NCBI GenBank assembly: GCA_958366705.1
Contig: CATXCB010000006.1
Span: 62,001-126,000, forward strand
DNA: 64,000 nucleotides
Origin: an uncultured bacterium
Lineage (GTDB): Bacteria; Cyanobacteriota; Vampirovibrionia; Gastranaerophilales; Gastranaerophilaceae
Direction of reading: 5' to 3'
Part shown: positions 23,968-31,675 of the stretch, piece by piece
Layout: every line of letters starts with the position of its first letter
Numbering within the stretch: position 1 is the first letter of the stretch
Notes under the pieces: model-generated
Seen by the model: the letters and a program-made list of their open reading frames with translations, nothing else
What the model was told of the DNA's origin: nothing
Databases searched by the model: none
Program-made: the position numbers and the translations under genes

Positions 23968-25461
23968 ATGAGAATTCTTCTTGATACAAATATTTTAATC
24001 TTAAGAGAAAATAACCATATACTTCCTGAATATATAGTCCAGATGATGAGGCTAGTTAATGGTATTTCAGATACTTCTTTGCATGTACACCCATTGTCTA
24101 TTGCTGAAATAAGAAAAGATGGTAATATTGATAGACAAAAAATAAATTTATCAAAAATTAGTTCATATGCTATTTTAGAATCATATCCAAACTATTTAAC
24201 TGATAGTAAATTTATAGATATAATTGGTAAAGAAAAAAGCAGTAATGATATTGTTGATAATCAATTATTATACTGTGTGTACAAGAATGTTGTTGATTAT
24301 CTGATAACAGAGGACCATGAACTTTTAAATAAAGCTGATAAACTTGGATTAAGTACAGTTATTAACTCAAACGAAGCCATTGAAGTTTTTGAGCAATATT
24401 ATCCTAAAACTGATATCAATTTAATTCAAAGTTTTATTCAAGACAAGGCTTTTAATTTTGATTTAAATGATGATATTTTTATTTCATTAAAACAAGAGTA
24501 TCAGGAGTTTCCGTCTTGGTGGAAAAAGATAGCAAATAGAGATGTTTATGCATATAAAAGTGATGAAAATAAAATTAATGCTATTTTAATCCCCAAGATA
24601 GAAACTAATGAAGTTGTTGACTGCATACCTAAGTTAAGTTTTAAAAGGGTATTAAAAATCTGTTTATTTAAAGTTGCAAATCATGCACAAGGATTAAAAT
24701 TAGGAGAACGTTTATTAAGGACAGCATTTGACTATGCAATAAAAAATGATGTGAATGATATATATTTAACACATTTTTGTCAAGAAAAAGATTACTTAGT
24801 TTTTCTGCTTGAAAAGTTTGGCTTCTCTAAACACGGTGAAAATTCTAGAGGTGAAGGAGTTTTTGTTAAAAAGATTGTGAAATCAACTGAAGAAAAGCTT
24901 GAAGCACAAGTTTTAAATAGTTGTTACTACCCAAGTTTTTGTATAACAAAAGAAACAAAAACTCATATAGTACCAATTATGCCTGTTTATCACAAAAAAT
25001 TATTTCCCGATTATATTCCTACAATAAATCAACAATCATTATTTAGAGATACAAGTAGTGAAGGAAATTCAATTAAGAAAGCTTACATCTGTAACTCAAA
25101 TACTACTAAAATCAGACCTAATGATATTTTATTGTTCTATAGAACAACAGATAATATGAGCGTTACAACATTAGGTGTTGTTGAGTCTGTTTATTATAAA
25201 CAAAAAGACCCGAATGAAGTATTAAAATTAATTGCAAAACGGACAGTATTTTCATTAGAAGATATCACAGAGCTATGTAAATCTGAGGTGTTAGTTATAT
25301 TATTCAATTATAATTTCCACTTAAAAAATGATTTTTCATATACTAAATTATGTCAAAATAAAATTGTAAAAGGTCCAATTCAGACAATTACAGAAATATC
25401 ACAACAAGATTGTTTTCAAATCATACAAGGTAATATAGATGAGCGTTTTATTATCAATTAA
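23968..25461 (+). CDS. PIN-GNAT-PUA-like fusion protein
   Basis: This is a 497-residue three-domain protein. Residues 1-150 are a PIN nuclease domain with the acidic set D6 ('LLDTNIL'), E47, D94/D97 and D116. Residues 185-290 are a GNAT acetyltransferase-like domain with the cofactor loop 'QGLKLGERLL' (241-250). Residues 370-495 look like a PUA/EVE/ASCH-type nucleic-acid-binding domain ('IRPNDILLFYRT...LGVVES'). It overlaps the following ASCH gene by 23 bases. All active-site residues of PIN are present, so an RNase toxin whose activity or target is tied to acetylation or modified-base recognition is plausible. No Shine-Dalgarno sequence is evident upstream. Confidence 0.72.
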   Translation: MRILLDTNILILRENNHILPEYIVQMMRLVNGISDTSLHVHPLSIAEIRKDGNIDRQKINLSKISSYAILESYPNYLTDSKFIDIIGKEKSSNDIVDNQLLYCVYKNVVDYLITEDHELLNKADKLGLSTVINSNEAIEVFEQYYPKTDINLIQSFIQDKAFNFDLNDDIFISLKQEYQEFPSWWKKIANRDVYAYKSDENKINAILIPKIETNEVVDCIPKLSFKRVLKICLFKVANHAQGLKLGERLLRTAFDYAIKNDVNDIYLTHFCQEKDYLVFLLEKFGFSKHGENSRGEGVFVKKIVKSTEEKLEAQVLNSCYYPSFCITKETKTHIVPIMPVYHKKLFPDYIPTINQQSLFRDTSSEGNSIKKAYICNSNTTKIRPNDILLFYRTTDNMSVTTLGVVESVYYKQKDPNEVLKLIAKRTVFSLEDITELCKSEVLVILFNYNFHLKNDFSYTKLCQNKIVKGPIQTITEISQQDCFQIIQGNIDERFIIN

Positions 25462-25831
25462 ACCAAAATATGTAAAAGAAATTGAGCAAGGCTCAAAATT
25501 ATATGAATTCAGAAAAAGTATTTTTAAACAAGATACTGATGAAATTTGGGTATATGCTTCTGCACCGATTAAACAAATTGTTGGTAAAATATTTATTGAT
25601 AAGATTATAGAAGATACTCCACAAAATTTATGGTTAGAATGCTATTCAAACGCAGGGATTGAGGAAAAAGATTTTTTCAATTACTTTGCTGGTAAAGAAA
25701 AAGGCTATGCGATTAAAATTAAAGAATATAAGATATTTGAAACTCCAATTGACCCGTATAGTGAGAATAAAACTTTTACGGCACCACAATCCTATGCATA
25801 TATTTCAAATGTTTTACCTCAACTTGTATAA
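25439..25831 (+). CDS. ASCH-domain protein, partner of PIN-GNAT gene
   Basis: This 130-residue protein begins 'LLSIKPKYVKEIEQGSKLYEFRKSIF', the ASCH opening with the conserved basic pair at the ligand pocket, and continues 'IWVYASAPIKQIVGKIFI'. ASCH domains belong to the PUA-like superfamily, bind RNA or modified nucleosides, and some are hydrolases. The 23-base overlap with the PIN-GNAT gene indicates a functional pair, possibly antitoxin and toxin or sensor and effector. Confidence 0.8.
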   Translation: MSVLLSIKPKYVKEIEQGSKLYEFRKSIFKQDTDEIWVYASAPIKQIVGKIFIDKIIEDTPQNLWLECYSNAGIEEKDFFNYFAGKEKGYAIKIKEYKIFETPIDPYSENKTFTAPQSYAYISNVLPQLV

Positions 25832-25833
25832 AT

Positions 25834-26397
25834 TTACAAATCCAAGCTCAAATACACATCATCAAGTTCATCTTGAGTAATTCCAATGTACCTAAGGGTT
25901 ACACTTGGTGATGAATGATTAAATAACTTTTGAATGATTGTAATATCATAACCGTTATTATACGCATGATAACCAAAAGTCTTTCGGAGTGTATGGGTTC
26001 CGATTTTCTCTTTGATACCAACGGATTTAGCGACATTGTTAATTATCTTATATGCTTGACCACGCAACAAAAAACCGTTATTTTTTCTGGACATAAATAA
26101 CGGCTCATCTTCTTTATAATTTCGGGTTTTTAAATATTCCTTGATTGCTTGTTTAGCCTTTTCTGATAGTGGAAAATCCTTGAATTTATTTGTCTTTTTC
26201 TCTCTTAACCTTATTCGGTCTTTAATCTTACCATCCTCAATGATATCTGATATCGTCAATTTCAGTAAATCACTTATCCTTAGACCTGAATTGATACCAA
26301 GAACAAATAAACAATAATCCCGTAAATTTTGTAACTTTAAAAGCTTTTTGATAGTTTCAATCTGTTTCAAATCTCGTATAGGTTGTACAAATTCCAT
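25834..26397 (-). CDS. Short tyrosine recombinase, catalytic domain only
   Basis: This 187-residue protein carries the complete tyrosine recombinase catalytic set: R40 ('SGLRISD'), Lys at about 67-69, H135 and R138 ('HTLRKT'), H161 ('NHSS') and Y170 ('LRYIG'). It lacks an N-terminal core-binding domain. Small recombinases of this kind act in inversion or dimer resolution, or work with accessory proteins. It is convergent with the ASCH gene, ending 2 bases from it. It is a second recombinase in an element that already has a full integrase at 33.9-35.0 kb. Confidence 0.8.
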   Translation of the reverse strand: MEFVQPIRDLKQIETIKKLLKLQNLRDYCLFVLGINSGLRISDLLKLTISDIIEDGKIKDRIRLREKKTNKFKDFPLSEKAKQAIKEYLKTRNYKEDEPLFMSRKNNGFLLRGQAYKIINNVAKSVGIKEKIGTHTLRKTFGYHAYNNGYDITIIQKLFNHSSPSVTLRYIGITQDELDDVYLSLDL

Positions 26398-26596
26398 AGT
26401 TTTATCCTTTCTATGTCGCTGAAATTCAGCTATAATGAATAATTTATAATATATTAAAATTATAAATTATGTATTATTCTATGTACACCTTTTTATTTAC
26501 GCATATTTACAAAGGTATTGAAATTTAATAATGATAATATTTCGGATACTTTTAACTAATGACACAAAATATAATTATGTATCATTCCGAGTGAAG

Positions 26597-26806
26597 TTAA
26601 AAGAAATATTTCATGCTAACACCATAGAATTCTGCTAACTTATAAAGAGTTTTAATATTTAGTGGATGCTTACCATTTTCAATATTAGATAAATGATCTC
26701 TTGAAATTTTAACTTCGCAGGCGACATCTTCTTGAGATAAATCTCTTTCTACTCTCAAGGATTTTAATCTTCTACCAATTTCATTTTGTATTGCTCTTAT
26801 GCCCAT
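26597..26806 (-). CDS. XRE-family repressor of the integrative element
   Basis: This 69-residue protein consists of one XRE helix-turn-helix ('IGRRLKSLRVERDLSQEDVACEVKISRDHLSNIENGKHPLNIKTL...'). It is divergently transcribed from the zinc-ribbon cluster, and the 131-bp gap holds inverted TTGTAGAATACAT-like sites. The layout is that of a phage-type regulatory switch in which a small repressor controls both promoters. It is the only XRE gene in the element besides the antitoxin, so it is the best candidate for master repressor. Confidence 0.78.
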   Translation of the reverse strand: MGIRAIQNEIGRRLKSLRVERDLSQEDVACEVKISRDHLSNIENGKHPLNIKTLYKLAEFYGVSMKYFF

Positions 26807-26813
26807 TTATGAA

Positions 26814-26858
26814 TTGTAGAATACATACTACAAATTTTCAGTCGAATACATTCTACAA
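26814..26858. promoter_or_regulatory. Inverted operator sites between XRE repressor and zinc-ribbon cluster
   Basis: TTGTAGAATACAT (26814-26826) and ATACATTCTACAA (26846-26858) are inverted relative to each other with two mismatches, centred about 32 bp apart. A further CTACAA at 26828-26833 forms an overlapping palindrome with the first. They lie in the intergenic gap of divergent genes, so they are probable repressor-binding sites. Confidence 0.6.
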
Positions 26859-26937
26859 AACTAGGTTATAACTCTTTATATTCATGAGTTTACAAGATTT
26901 ATTTTTATTATAAGATTATATAAAAAAGGAGGTTTGC

Positions 26938-27423
26938 ATGACTGGAGAAACAAAAAATTGCCCTTATTGTGGTGAGGAAATTTTAGCAGAGGCTATTAAG
27001 TGTAAGCATTGTAAAGAAATGCTGAACAATTTCAAAAATAGTAATAATACATCAGAAGATATTGTTATAAAGACCAAAGAGATGAACTTTTTGCAAAAAT
27101 TGGCAAGTAACTATTGGATTGTCAAAAGTTGTATACTAAAAGAATTTAGTTATCAAAATGGATATATAGAACTTGTATGTTGTTCTGGTAAACATATTGA
27201 AGGTAATACAAGTGAATTAGAAATTACTTTATTTAACGATTCTACATATGGTCGAACAATAGAAATAAAAAAATCTCAACAAGAAAAGTTAAAATTTTTT
27301 ATTGACAGTTGCGTGTTATCAGATAAAGAATCCGAACAAATATTTAAACTTTTGCAACCGAAAGAAACAAAACTCTCTAAGACTTTAGGTTTATTAGGTA
27401 CTATTTTAGAGATTTTTTCATAA
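26938..27423 (+). CDS. Zinc-ribbon protein 1 of a four-gene cluster
   Basis: This 161-residue protein follows a strong AAGGAGG site. Residues 7-26 form a double-CxxC zinc ribbon ('CPYCGEE...IKCKHCKE'). The remainder is a compact alpha/beta domain ('ILKEFSYQNGYIELVCCSGKHIEG...') without recognised family. It is first of four same-strand genes that all open with nearly the same ribbon but carry unrelated C-terminal domains. It is controlled from the XRE-operator region. Confidence 0.7.
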   Translation: MTGETKNCPYCGEEILAEAIKCKHCKEMLNNFKNSNNTSEDIVIKTKEMNFLQKLASNYWIVKSCILKEFSYQNGYIELVCCSGKHIEGNTSELEITLFNDSTYGRTIEIKKSQQEKLKFFIDSCVLSDKESEQIFKLLQPKETKLSKTLGLLGTILEIFS

Positions 27424-27448
27424 AGTTTAAATGAAAGGGAATTATCCT

Positions 27449-28054
27449 ATGACAAAAATATGTCCATATTGTGGTGAAAAAATTCTAAAAAATGCGATAA
27501 AATGTAAACATTGCAGAGAGTATTTGGACACCCTCAAAATTATTCCAAATATTCAACAAATTATTGAGAATTACATTAAACAAAATTCTTTAAAAACAAA
27601 TTGTATTACAGTTGGTTCAAAATTGACAAATGAGTTAATTAATCAAAGTGGTATGTATTTTGAGAAAGAAGAAGTTCCACTATTGTTACTTTTTAAAAAA
27701 AGTCTTTTTTTTGATTTAAAAACTCGTATTTTAATTACAGACAAAAGAATCTATTTTAAAACTTTACCTGATACGTTTTTTATAGGTTTAACTTGTAATT
27801 TTGCTAAAAAAATGGAAGGTAAATGTAAAATCCAAGGCTTAGAATATTTAGAAATAGCAGAACATGACCATGCTATTGGAACAGCTTATATCGGTCATCA
27901 ATTAAAAATCAACAATGATGTAGTTGGATTAGTTAGGATGGGAACATCTGTAGAGTTTGATGAAGACGCCATAAAATATCTTAATGAATTATTCAACACA
28001 CTTGCTGATAATAATGTCATTAAAAACAGGGTAAGAAATTACTCTTTACAATAA
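27449..28054 (+). CDS. Zinc-ribbon protein 2 with PH-like domain
   Basis: The ATG at 27449 is chosen because AAAGGGA precedes it at normal spacing; an in-frame ATG at 27431 would add six residues. The product starts 'MTKICPYCGEKIL...AIKCKHCREYL' (zinc ribbon). It then has a domain with 'LKTRILITDKRIYFKTLPD', a pattern common to bacterial PH-like domains, and a helical C-terminus. It lies 25 bases after zinc-ribbon protein 1. Confidence 0.65.
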   Translation: MTKICPYCGEKILKNAIKCKHCREYLDTLKIIPNIQQIIENYIKQNSLKTNCITVGSKLTNELINQSGMYFEKEEVPLLLLFKKSLFFDLKTRILITDKRIYFKTLPDTFFIGLTCNFAKKMEGKCKIQGLEYLEIAEHDHAIGTAYIGHQLKINNDVVGLVRMGTSVEFDEDAIKYLNELFNTLADNNVIKNRVRNYSLQ

Positions 28055-28074
28055 TAAAACAAGGATTATTAATT

Positions 28075-28680
28075 ATGGAAAAGATGAAAAAATGCCCATT
28101 TTGCGAAAATGAAATTATAGAGATTGCAAAAAAATGCAAGTACTGTGGTAAATGGTTAGAAGTCGAATGCCCGTATTGTGCTGAAACTATTCCGGCAGAA
28201 TTAAAAATATGCCCTCATTGTAACTCTAATCTTGAAAATTTTCAAAAAAAAGAAACTTCAATAGAACAACAATCCACAGAAAACATGTCTGAAAATTTTA
28301 ATGTTTGTCCTTATTGTGGGAGTAAAATACCCACAAATACACAAAAATGCAAACATTGTGGAGAATGGTTGGTAACACAAGATAAAGATAAACCAAAAGC
28401 GGATTGGCATTTAGGAGCTTGGATTGAAGGAGTTATAGTATTGATAACGATGATATCAATGTTTATAACATCTTTTGAGAATGCAATTATTCCTATTTTT
28501 CTAATTTATGTAGCTTTACATTTATACTTTCTACCATCATTAATTGCAGATAAAAAAAGAACTCAATATACTGGAGCAATATTTGCACTAAATTTACTTT
28601 TAGGTGCAACTGGGATTATATGGGTTGCCTGTCTGGTTTGGGCTTTAACATTATCAGATTTAAATAAAAAGACAAATTAA
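28075..28680 (+). CDS. Triple zinc-ribbon fused to superinfection-immunity (Imm-like) membrane domain
   Basis: This 201-residue protein has three CxxC...CxxC ribbons in the first about 105 residues ('CPFCENE', 'CPYCAETI...CPHC', 'CPYCGSKIP...CKHCGEW'). Two membrane segments follow, with 'LYFLPSLIADKK' and 'IFALNLLLGATGIIWVACLVWALT'. That second block closely follows the superinfection immunity (Imm) domain pattern (YFLP...A, then LN..LG.T..GW....VWALT). Imm-type proteins sit in the inner membrane and block DNA entry of related phages. The ribbons may tether or sense nucleic acid or a partner. It is the third gene of the zinc-ribbon cluster. Confidence 0.75.
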   Translation: MEKMKKCPFCENEIIEIAKKCKYCGKWLEVECPYCAETIPAELKICPHCNSNLENFQKKETSIEQQSTENMSENFNVCPYCGSKIPTNTQKCKHCGEWLVTQDKDKPKADWHLGAWIEGVIVLITMISMFITSFENAIIPIFLIYVALHLYFLPSLIADKKRTQYTGAIFALNLLLGATGIIWVACLVWALTLSDLNKKTN

Positions 28681-28712
28681 GTGTAACAAAATAAGAGGTA
28701 AAGATTAAAATT

Positions 28713-29759
28713 ATGGAAAAAGAAACAAAAGTTTGCCCATATTGTGGTGAAGAAATTTTAGCAAAGGCTATAAAATGCAAACATTGTGGGGAATTCTTAG
28801 ATAACAATTCCTACAAACAAGTTAATAATGAGATGAAGAAATGTCCATTTTGTGCAGAAATGATACCTAAAGACGCAATATTCTGTAATATTTGTGAATC
28901 TTCACTAAATAAGAATACTACAAATGAAAAACCTCAAATTGAATATACTAATACAGATACCCTTAAGACTGCTTCAAATAGTGCAGAAACTCCAAATAAT
29001 TTAAATCAATGGAATTGGGGAGCCTTCCTAACTACATGGATATGGGGACTTGCAAATAACAGTTATTTAACTCTTTTGGCACTAATCCCAGGTTTTGGCT
29101 TTATATGGGCATTTGTATGTGGGCTTAAAGGTAATGAATGGGCATGGCAAAATAAGAAATGGTCAAATATAGAAGAATTCAACAATATCCAAAGAAAATG
29201 GGCGACATTTAGCAGTATTATAATATCAACTATTTTAATTTTCAGTATTTTAGTACCTGTTTTAGTAATTACGGTAAAAATGGCAGAAACAACTAATCCA
29301 TCAGATAGGGTTCAAATTGTAAAAACAGAAGATGAAGCAATTATAGTTAAAAAAGCAGTTGAAATCTATCACAAAGAAAAAAACAAAGAAATGGCAAAAG
29401 ACATGGGTATTTCACCTGAATGCTATAAAAAATATAGTGAAGTCTTTAAACAAGTTGATGATTGGAAAGATGCATTAGTGTGTTCAGATAAAGAAAATCA
29501 AGCGATAAAAGACTACATAAAACGTGATGAAGTAGAAGGCTATAATAATGAATATGCACTTGATGATATTCCAGAACCGCTTTGGACTAATAATACAATG
29601 CCAAAAAGTTTGGTTCTTAAAGGTGTACCTATAATGTGCTTTGAAAAAGCTAATTTGGGTGATAACAGTAAATGTACAGAAAAACAGCTGAATATTATTA
29701 AAGAATTCTACAAGAATAAGCAAGAACTTGATTTTGGAAAAGAGTATTTTGAATATTAA
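28713..29759 (+). CDS. Double zinc-ribbon membrane protein, last of cluster
   Basis: This 348-residue protein has two zinc ribbons (about 8-27 and 44-63). A linker is followed by a membrane region starting 'WNWGAFLTTWIWGLANNSYLTLLALIPGFGFIWAFVCGLKGNEWAWQNKKW', a known but functionally undefined module (GNEWAW motif), then a further TM segment. The long soluble C-terminal domain of about 140 residues has several cysteines and is predicted on the outer side. A terminator hairpin follows at 29778-29809. It shares the ribbon with the three upstream genes. Confidence 0.68.
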   Translation: MEKETKVCPYCGEEILAKAIKCKHCGEFLDNNSYKQVNNEMKKCPFCAEMIPKDAIFCNICESSLNKNTTNEKPQIEYTNTDTLKTASNSAETPNNLNQWNWGAFLTTWIWGLANNSYLTLLALIPGFGFIWAFVCGLKGNEWAWQNKKWSNIEEFNNIQRKWATFSSIIISTILIFSILVPVLVITVKMAETTNPSDRVQIVKTEDEAIIVKKAVEIYHKEKNKEMAKDMGISPECYKKYSEVFKQVDDWKDALVCSDKENQAIKDYIKRDEVEGYNNEYALDDIPEPLWTNNTMPKSLVLKGVPIMCFEKANLGDNSKCTEKQLNIIKEFYKNKQELDFGKEYFEY

Positions 29760-29777
29760 AAATTCTTGAATACAACT

Positions 29778-29812
29778 AAAGGTTACTTAGATTTAGCAGA
29801 GTAACCTTTTTT
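29778..29812 (+). terminator. Intrinsic terminator of zinc-ribbon cluster
   Basis: AAAGGTTAC pairs with GTAACCTTT across a 14-base loop, followed by a T-run. It lies 19 bases after the last zinc-ribbon gene's stop and marks the end of that transcription unit. Confidence 0.75.
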
Positions 29813-29908
29813 AATGTTTAAATAATTTAATATATAAATTTCATAAAAAGTTTTATCCCATTCAATCTGAATTCAGAGATTTTTATGTATAATAAAGTTA
29901 GGTATATT

Positions 29909-30412
29909 ATGGCAAATGTTTATAAAAAAAATCCAACGTGGATAGAAGCAAAACTAAATACTGCGACAGAGTATGAGTTAGAACAATTATTTCTAAAACA
30001 TGAATTATTGTTAGATCCTAGAAATTTCACAGTATTCTTTTTTGGCCGGTCTATCGTTTTAAATGCTCAAGAATATAAGTTCTTAAAGGCTATTCTAACA
30101 AAAAAAGGTGAAAAAGTTAAAGCTGAAAAACTAATGAAACAAATCAAGTCTGGATGTAAACAAGAATTAATGCAAACATTGTCATATAGAATTAAAAGCA
30201 AAATAAAGTGTAAACTGAAAGCGGTTTCATCGTCAAAAATTCCTATTTGTGAAAATGAGTGGATATTAGTAGACCAAAATCACGAACAGAATAGAGAACT
30301 TGATGATTGTGGGCATATTTATCATTACCAAAGCTTTGATTTTGAACAGTATTTTAATATGCTAATTTCAGTTAAAGATGGCTCTTATTATACGGATTTT
30401 CGACCTGCTTAA
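29909..30412 (+). CDS. Hypothetical protein, possible winged-helix
   Basis: The ATG at 29909 (MANVYKKNP...) is preferred: the longer frame from 29885 contains a TATAAT-like -10 in its first codons, and a TTAGGT site precedes 29909. The 167-residue product has 'VLNAQEYKFLKAILTKKGEKVKAEKLMKQI' and a basic helix, reminiscent of a winged-helix DNA-binding domain. There is no firm family. It lies between the zinc-ribbon terminator and the replication module. Confidence 0.5.
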   Translation: MANVYKKNPTWIEAKLNTATEYELEQLFLKHELLLDPRNFTVFFFGRSIVLNAQEYKFLKAILTKKGEKVKAEKLMKQIKSGCKQELMQTLSYRIKSKIKCKLKAVSSSKIPICENEWILVDQNHEQNRELDDCGHIYHYQSFDFEQYFNMLISVKDGSYYTDFRPA

Positions 30413-30798
30413 CATTTTTTTACAATGGGTTCTATTGATTAAGGGATAAGAGATTAAGGCATGTAGCCCAAAAGCCTTACTATTGTTGATTTTTAGATTC
30501 AATTAAATTCTATTTTTTATATCTTGGTTTAAAATAGCATTCTGGCAAGTATTCTATTTTTTACAAACTTACTTTTGACGATATTAGGCAACTTGCGAAA
30601 GTCTCTCTATGAAAGGGTTATAGGGTTTACAAAAATAAAATTTTAATAAATAATTAAAACATAATAAAAAGGAGGTACAAACTAGCACCTCACAAAAAAT
30701 TTCTTTCAACAAATATTTTAACACAAAAAAAAATTAAAAGTGCTAGTTAGTAATCCTTCTTTTGTTAAGTAGTAGAAAAACTCACTAAAGGAGGAAAA
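30413..30798. other. Untranslated leader/possible origin region of replication module
   Basis: There are 386 bases without a gene. They contain AACTAGCAC (30680-30688) and its inverted copy GTGCTAGTT (30740-30748), an AAGGAGG not followed by a usable start codon, two ATTCTATTTTTTA direct repeats (about 30507 and 30553) and a poly-A tract. A position just upstream of Prim-Pol and helicase suits a replication origin or a regulatory leader. No iterons of phage type are clear. Confidence 0.45.
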
Positions 30799-31674
30799 AT
30801 GACAAAAAGGTCAATTTATGACAACTGGCGTTCATTCGCCACATTCCCTTGCAAGGGGAATTCAAAACAACCCGCAACTAGAAATGGGTTCAAAGATGCA
30901 CAATTTGGACAAGATGTGCAGCAAATTATAGACTGTGGTTACAATTCAGGATTAGCTTGTGCGATGTCAAATTTAATCTGTATAGATTGTGATGTAGATG
31001 AGACAAAAGGCTATGACGGATTACAATCGTTAGCGGAAAAGGAAAATGAATTAGGGAAACTTCCTAAAACACTTACTCAAAAAACTCCAAGAGGGGGAAG
31101 ACATTTTATTTTTTCTGCAAGGAAAATCAATAATCCTATAGGAAAAATAGGAAAAAGCATTGACATTAAATTTCAGGGGTTTATTTTAATCGCTCCCTCG
31201 TCAATAAATGGAAAAAGTTATGAAATTATTGACGGAGTTGATGAAAACGGCAATTTTATTATTGCTGAGTTACCACAAGCTTGGCTTGATTACATCAATA
31301 AAGATACTAATTCTCGCCAACAACAAGCTCAAAAATCATATTTTACCACAACAGAAAAAAGAGTTTACAAGAATATTGATATAGAGAAAATCTTCAATAA
31401 CTGTGCATTCTTGCGTTATTGCAGAGAGAATGCGGATTGTCTTTCAGAACCTGAGTGGTTTAGTATGATTAGTGTTTTGGCTCAAATAGAAGATTCTGAT
31501 GAGTTAATACATGAGCTTTCTGAGCCATATCCAACTTATAGCTTTGATGAAACGCAGAAAAAAATTGAATATGCAAGAGCTTTTGGGCATCCACAAACCT
31601 GTGCTTATTTATCAGCCAACTATGCAGAAATCTGCAAAATTTGCACAAAATTTAAAAATGAAAGAGAGGCATAA
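30799..31674 (+). CDS. Bifunctional primase/polymerase (Prim-Pol)
   Basis: This 291-residue protein follows an AAAGGAGG site. It has the archaeo-eukaryotic-type Prim-Pol catalytic set: 'CIDCDVDE' with D63/D65/D67, and 'TPRGGRHFIF' with H102 after an RGG loop. The substrate-binding segment 'IDIKFQGFILIAPSSINGKSY' follows. The C-terminal about 90 residues look like a PriCT-type helical tail. The helicase gene begins one base after its stop. Together they form a self-contained initiation module for the integrative element. Confidence 0.85.
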   Translation: MTKRSIYDNWRSFATFPCKGNSKQPATRNGFKDAQFGQDVQQIIDCGYNSGLACAMSNLICIDCDVDETKGYDGLQSLAEKENELGKLPKTLTQKTPRGGRHFIFSARKINNPIGKIGKSIDIKFQGFILIAPSSINGKSYEIIDGVDENGNFIIAELPQAWLDYINKDTNSRQQQAQKSYFTTTEKRVYKNIDIEKIFNNCAFLRYCRENADCLSEPEWFSMISVLAQIEDSDELIHELSEPYPTYSFDETQKKIEYARAFGHPQTCAYLSANYAEICKICTKFKNEREA

Positions 31675-31675
31675 A

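Noticed and set aside
31511..31675. N-terminal extension of the helicase gene
   Set aside because: It overlaps Prim-Pol by about 160 bases in another frame; the ATG at 31676 follows the Prim-Pol stop by one base and has a ribosome binding site.
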